This document shows positions 12,457 to 13,796 of a stretch of 13,796 nt of DNA, in pieces. A model generated the notes under the pieces. It did no database searches. It was not told the DNA's origin and saw only the letters and a program-made list of their open reading frames with translations. The stretch is from assembly GCA_017543025.1 (NCBI GenBank), contig JAFYGX010000030.1, positions 1 to 13,796 of the forward strand. Direction: 5' to 3'. How positions within the stretch are numbered: position 1 is the first letter of the stretch; every line of letters begins with the position of its first letter. The translations under genes were made by a program, and so were the position numbers. Source of the stretch: Solobacterium sp. GTDB lineage: Bacteria; Bacillota_I; Bacilli_A; Erysipelotrichales; Erysipelotrichaceae.

Positions 12457-13796
12457 ATGGATCGAATCAATGGCAAACAGTTAAAGGAAATGCTTGAAAG
12501 CGGCTGCAGTAACCTGAACAACCGCAAGAAAGAAGTTGACGCATTGAATGTGTTTCCGGTACCGGACGGTGATACCGGAACAAATATGTCTCTGACATTC
12601 ACCAACGGCGTGAGTGAAGTGCATAAATCCGGCAGCGAAGAACTCCCGGTTGTCGCAAAGACGCTGAGCCGGGGCCTTCTGATGGGGGCACGCGGAAATT
12701 CCGGCGTTATCACTTCGCAGATTTTCCGTGGTTTTTATCAGGGCGTCAACGGGTTGAATGAACTTGATGCGAAGGCGTTCAGCGATGCGATGAAAAACGG
12801 CGCAAAGATGGCATACAAAGCTGTAATGCGTCCGGTTGAAGGAACGATTCTGACGGTTGTGCGCGAAGGAACCGATGCGGCGGCTGTTTATATGGAAGAG
12901 CATCCGGATGCCAGTCTTGAAGCGTATATGAGTACGCTTTGCGAAGCGGCTGAGTCAAGTCTTGCGCATACACCGGAACTGCTTCCGGTTCTCAAGGAAA
13001 CAGGCTGTGTGGATTCCGGCGGCGCAGGTCTTGTGGCTATTTTCAACGGATTCCTTGCTTATCTGAAAGGGAAACCGATTACCGATGCCGCTGAATCTGA
13101 AACAGCAGAAACAGCAGCAGCCAGCGGCTACCGTACCGAGTTTATTCTTCACCTTTCCGATCAGGGCAGTCATCTGTTCAAAGAACAGAAGTACCGCGAC
13201 AAGCTGAGTGCGATGGGTGATCATATCACTGTTGTGATAGACGGGGATCGGGTGAAGACCAGAGTCTCTACGCTTACGCCGGGTGATGCATTGAATCTTG
13301 GCCAGCGGTACGGTGAATTTGAAAAGATTCAGATTGAACCGGAAGGCGGTACGCTGTCTCCCTCGATCCTGGAAGAAAAGAAAGCTGAGAAGGAGAAGGT
13401 ATTCGCTATTATTACAGTCTGTGCCGGAGCAGGACTTGAGAAGCTGTTCCGGGATTACCGGGCAGATTATGTAGTGTCCGGCGGACAGACCATGAATCCT
13501 TCGACAGAAGATTTCGTTCAGGCAATCCGTGCGCTGAATGCAAAACATGTCTTTATTCTCCCGAATAATTCCAATATCATCATGGCAGCCAAACAGGCCG
13601 CTGATGTGACAGAGAACAAGGATGTCATAGTGCTTGAGACCAAAACGATCCCACAGGGACTTGCGGCATGTATTCAGTTCAATCCGGCGGAAGACGCCGA
13701 AACCAATACAAGCCGCATGAAGGAAGGGATCGCGGGCGTCAAGTCCGGTCAGGTGACCTATGCGATCAAGAATACGACGATCGACGGCAGAGAAAT
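12457..13796 (+). CDS. fakA: DAK2-domain fatty acid kinase subunit, FakA/YloV-like (3' end outside window)
   Basis: In S. aureus FakA binds ATP and phosphorylates fatty acids held by FakB proteins, feeding phospholipid synthesis. This reading is open from ATG 12457 (AGGTGG 12446-12451, 5 bases upstream) to the window edge: 446 residues of a family of about 550. The N-terminal DAK2 domain (about 1-205) has VFPVPDGDTGTNM with Asp37 and Asp39 for Mg-ATP, GARGNSGV at 77-84, RPVEGTILTV at 125-134 and GCVDSGGAGL at 183-192. A short Ala/Glu/Thr linker (about 208-222) leads to the middle domain and then a C-terminal domain (from about 313; GGQTMNPSTEDF, LPNNSNI). In the middle domain GYCTEF reads GYRTEF (Arg225) and HVHT reads RVST (Arg269, Ser271), so the expected zinc ligands are missing. 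It could therefore be a divergent paralogue. Confidence 0.85.
   Translation, partial: MDRINGKQLKEMLESGCSNLNNRKKEVDALNVFPVPDGDTGTNMSLTFTNGVSEVHKSGSEELPVVAKTLSRGLLMGARGNSGVITSQIFRGFYQGVNGLNELDAKAFSDAMKNGAKMAYKAVMRPVEGTILTVVREGTDAAAVYMEEHPDASLEAYMSTLCEAAESSLAHTPELLPVLKETGCVDSGGAGLVAIFNGFLAYLKGKPITDAAESETAETAAASGYRTEFILHLSDQGSHLFKEQKYRDKLSAMGDHITVVIDGDRVKTRVSTLTPGDALNLGQRYGEFEKIQIEPEGGTLSPSILEEKKAEKEKVFAIITVCAGAGLEKLFRDYRADYVVSGGQTMNPSTEDFVQAIRALNAKHVFILPNNSNIIMAAKQAADVTENKDVIVLETKTIPQGLAACIQFNPAEDAETNTSRMKEGIAGVKSGQVTYAIKNTTIDGRE

Overview
The window is a stretch of chromosome from a low-to-mid G+C Gram-positive bacterium (Bacillota). The evidence is the tig-lon-ysxC string, a DivIB-type division protein, an Asp23/YloU gene next to a DAK2 (FakA-type) gene, strong AGGAGG ribosome binding sites and T-tailed hairpin terminators. 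The gene order, with no clpX between tig and lon, and the shortened murG-murB-ftsQ group suggest the Erysipelotrichia, but this placement is inference. I found no rRNA, tRNA, CRISPR array, insertion sequence or prophage gene. Most genes are housekeeping.

Layout. (1) 1-3841, protein quality control and ribosome assembly: the 3' part of trigger factor with its own terminator, then lon and ysxC coupled by a stop/start overlap and closed by a terminator that begins inside the ysxC stop region. (2) 3890-4947, a two-gene unit: a Crp/Fnr-like regulator, overlapping by ATGA a small MazG-like protein. (3) 4969-6571, minus strand: a 57-residue protein of unknown function with its own promoter and terminator, and a GH43-like lipoprotein. 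(4) 6779-11659, a five-gene unit: murG-murB-ftsQ(divIB)-cysK-cysE, joining late peptidoglycan precursor synthesis and division to cysteine synthesis. (5) 11660-12083, a 424-base stretch without a convincing gene but rich in inverted repeats. (6) 12084-13796, asp23/yloU followed by a fakA-like gene that runs off the window.

The main points for a second look are these. Three gene starts (Crp-like regulator, GH43-like lipoprotein, murG) have a -10 box ending only 6-7 bases before the ATG and no Shine-Dalgarno sequence, which predicts leaderless mRNAs beside ordinary SD-led genes. The FakA-like protein keeps its DAK2 nucleotide-binding motif, but all three residues expected to bind zinc in its middle domain are replaced (Cys to Arg, His to Arg, His to Ser). 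Several perfect inverted repeats sit on promoters: 6554-6571 at the lipoprotein gene, and 11976-11993 and 12054-12073 at asp23. The FtsQ/DivIB protein carries an unusual C-terminal extension of about 115 residues. No clearly new multi-gene system is visible.
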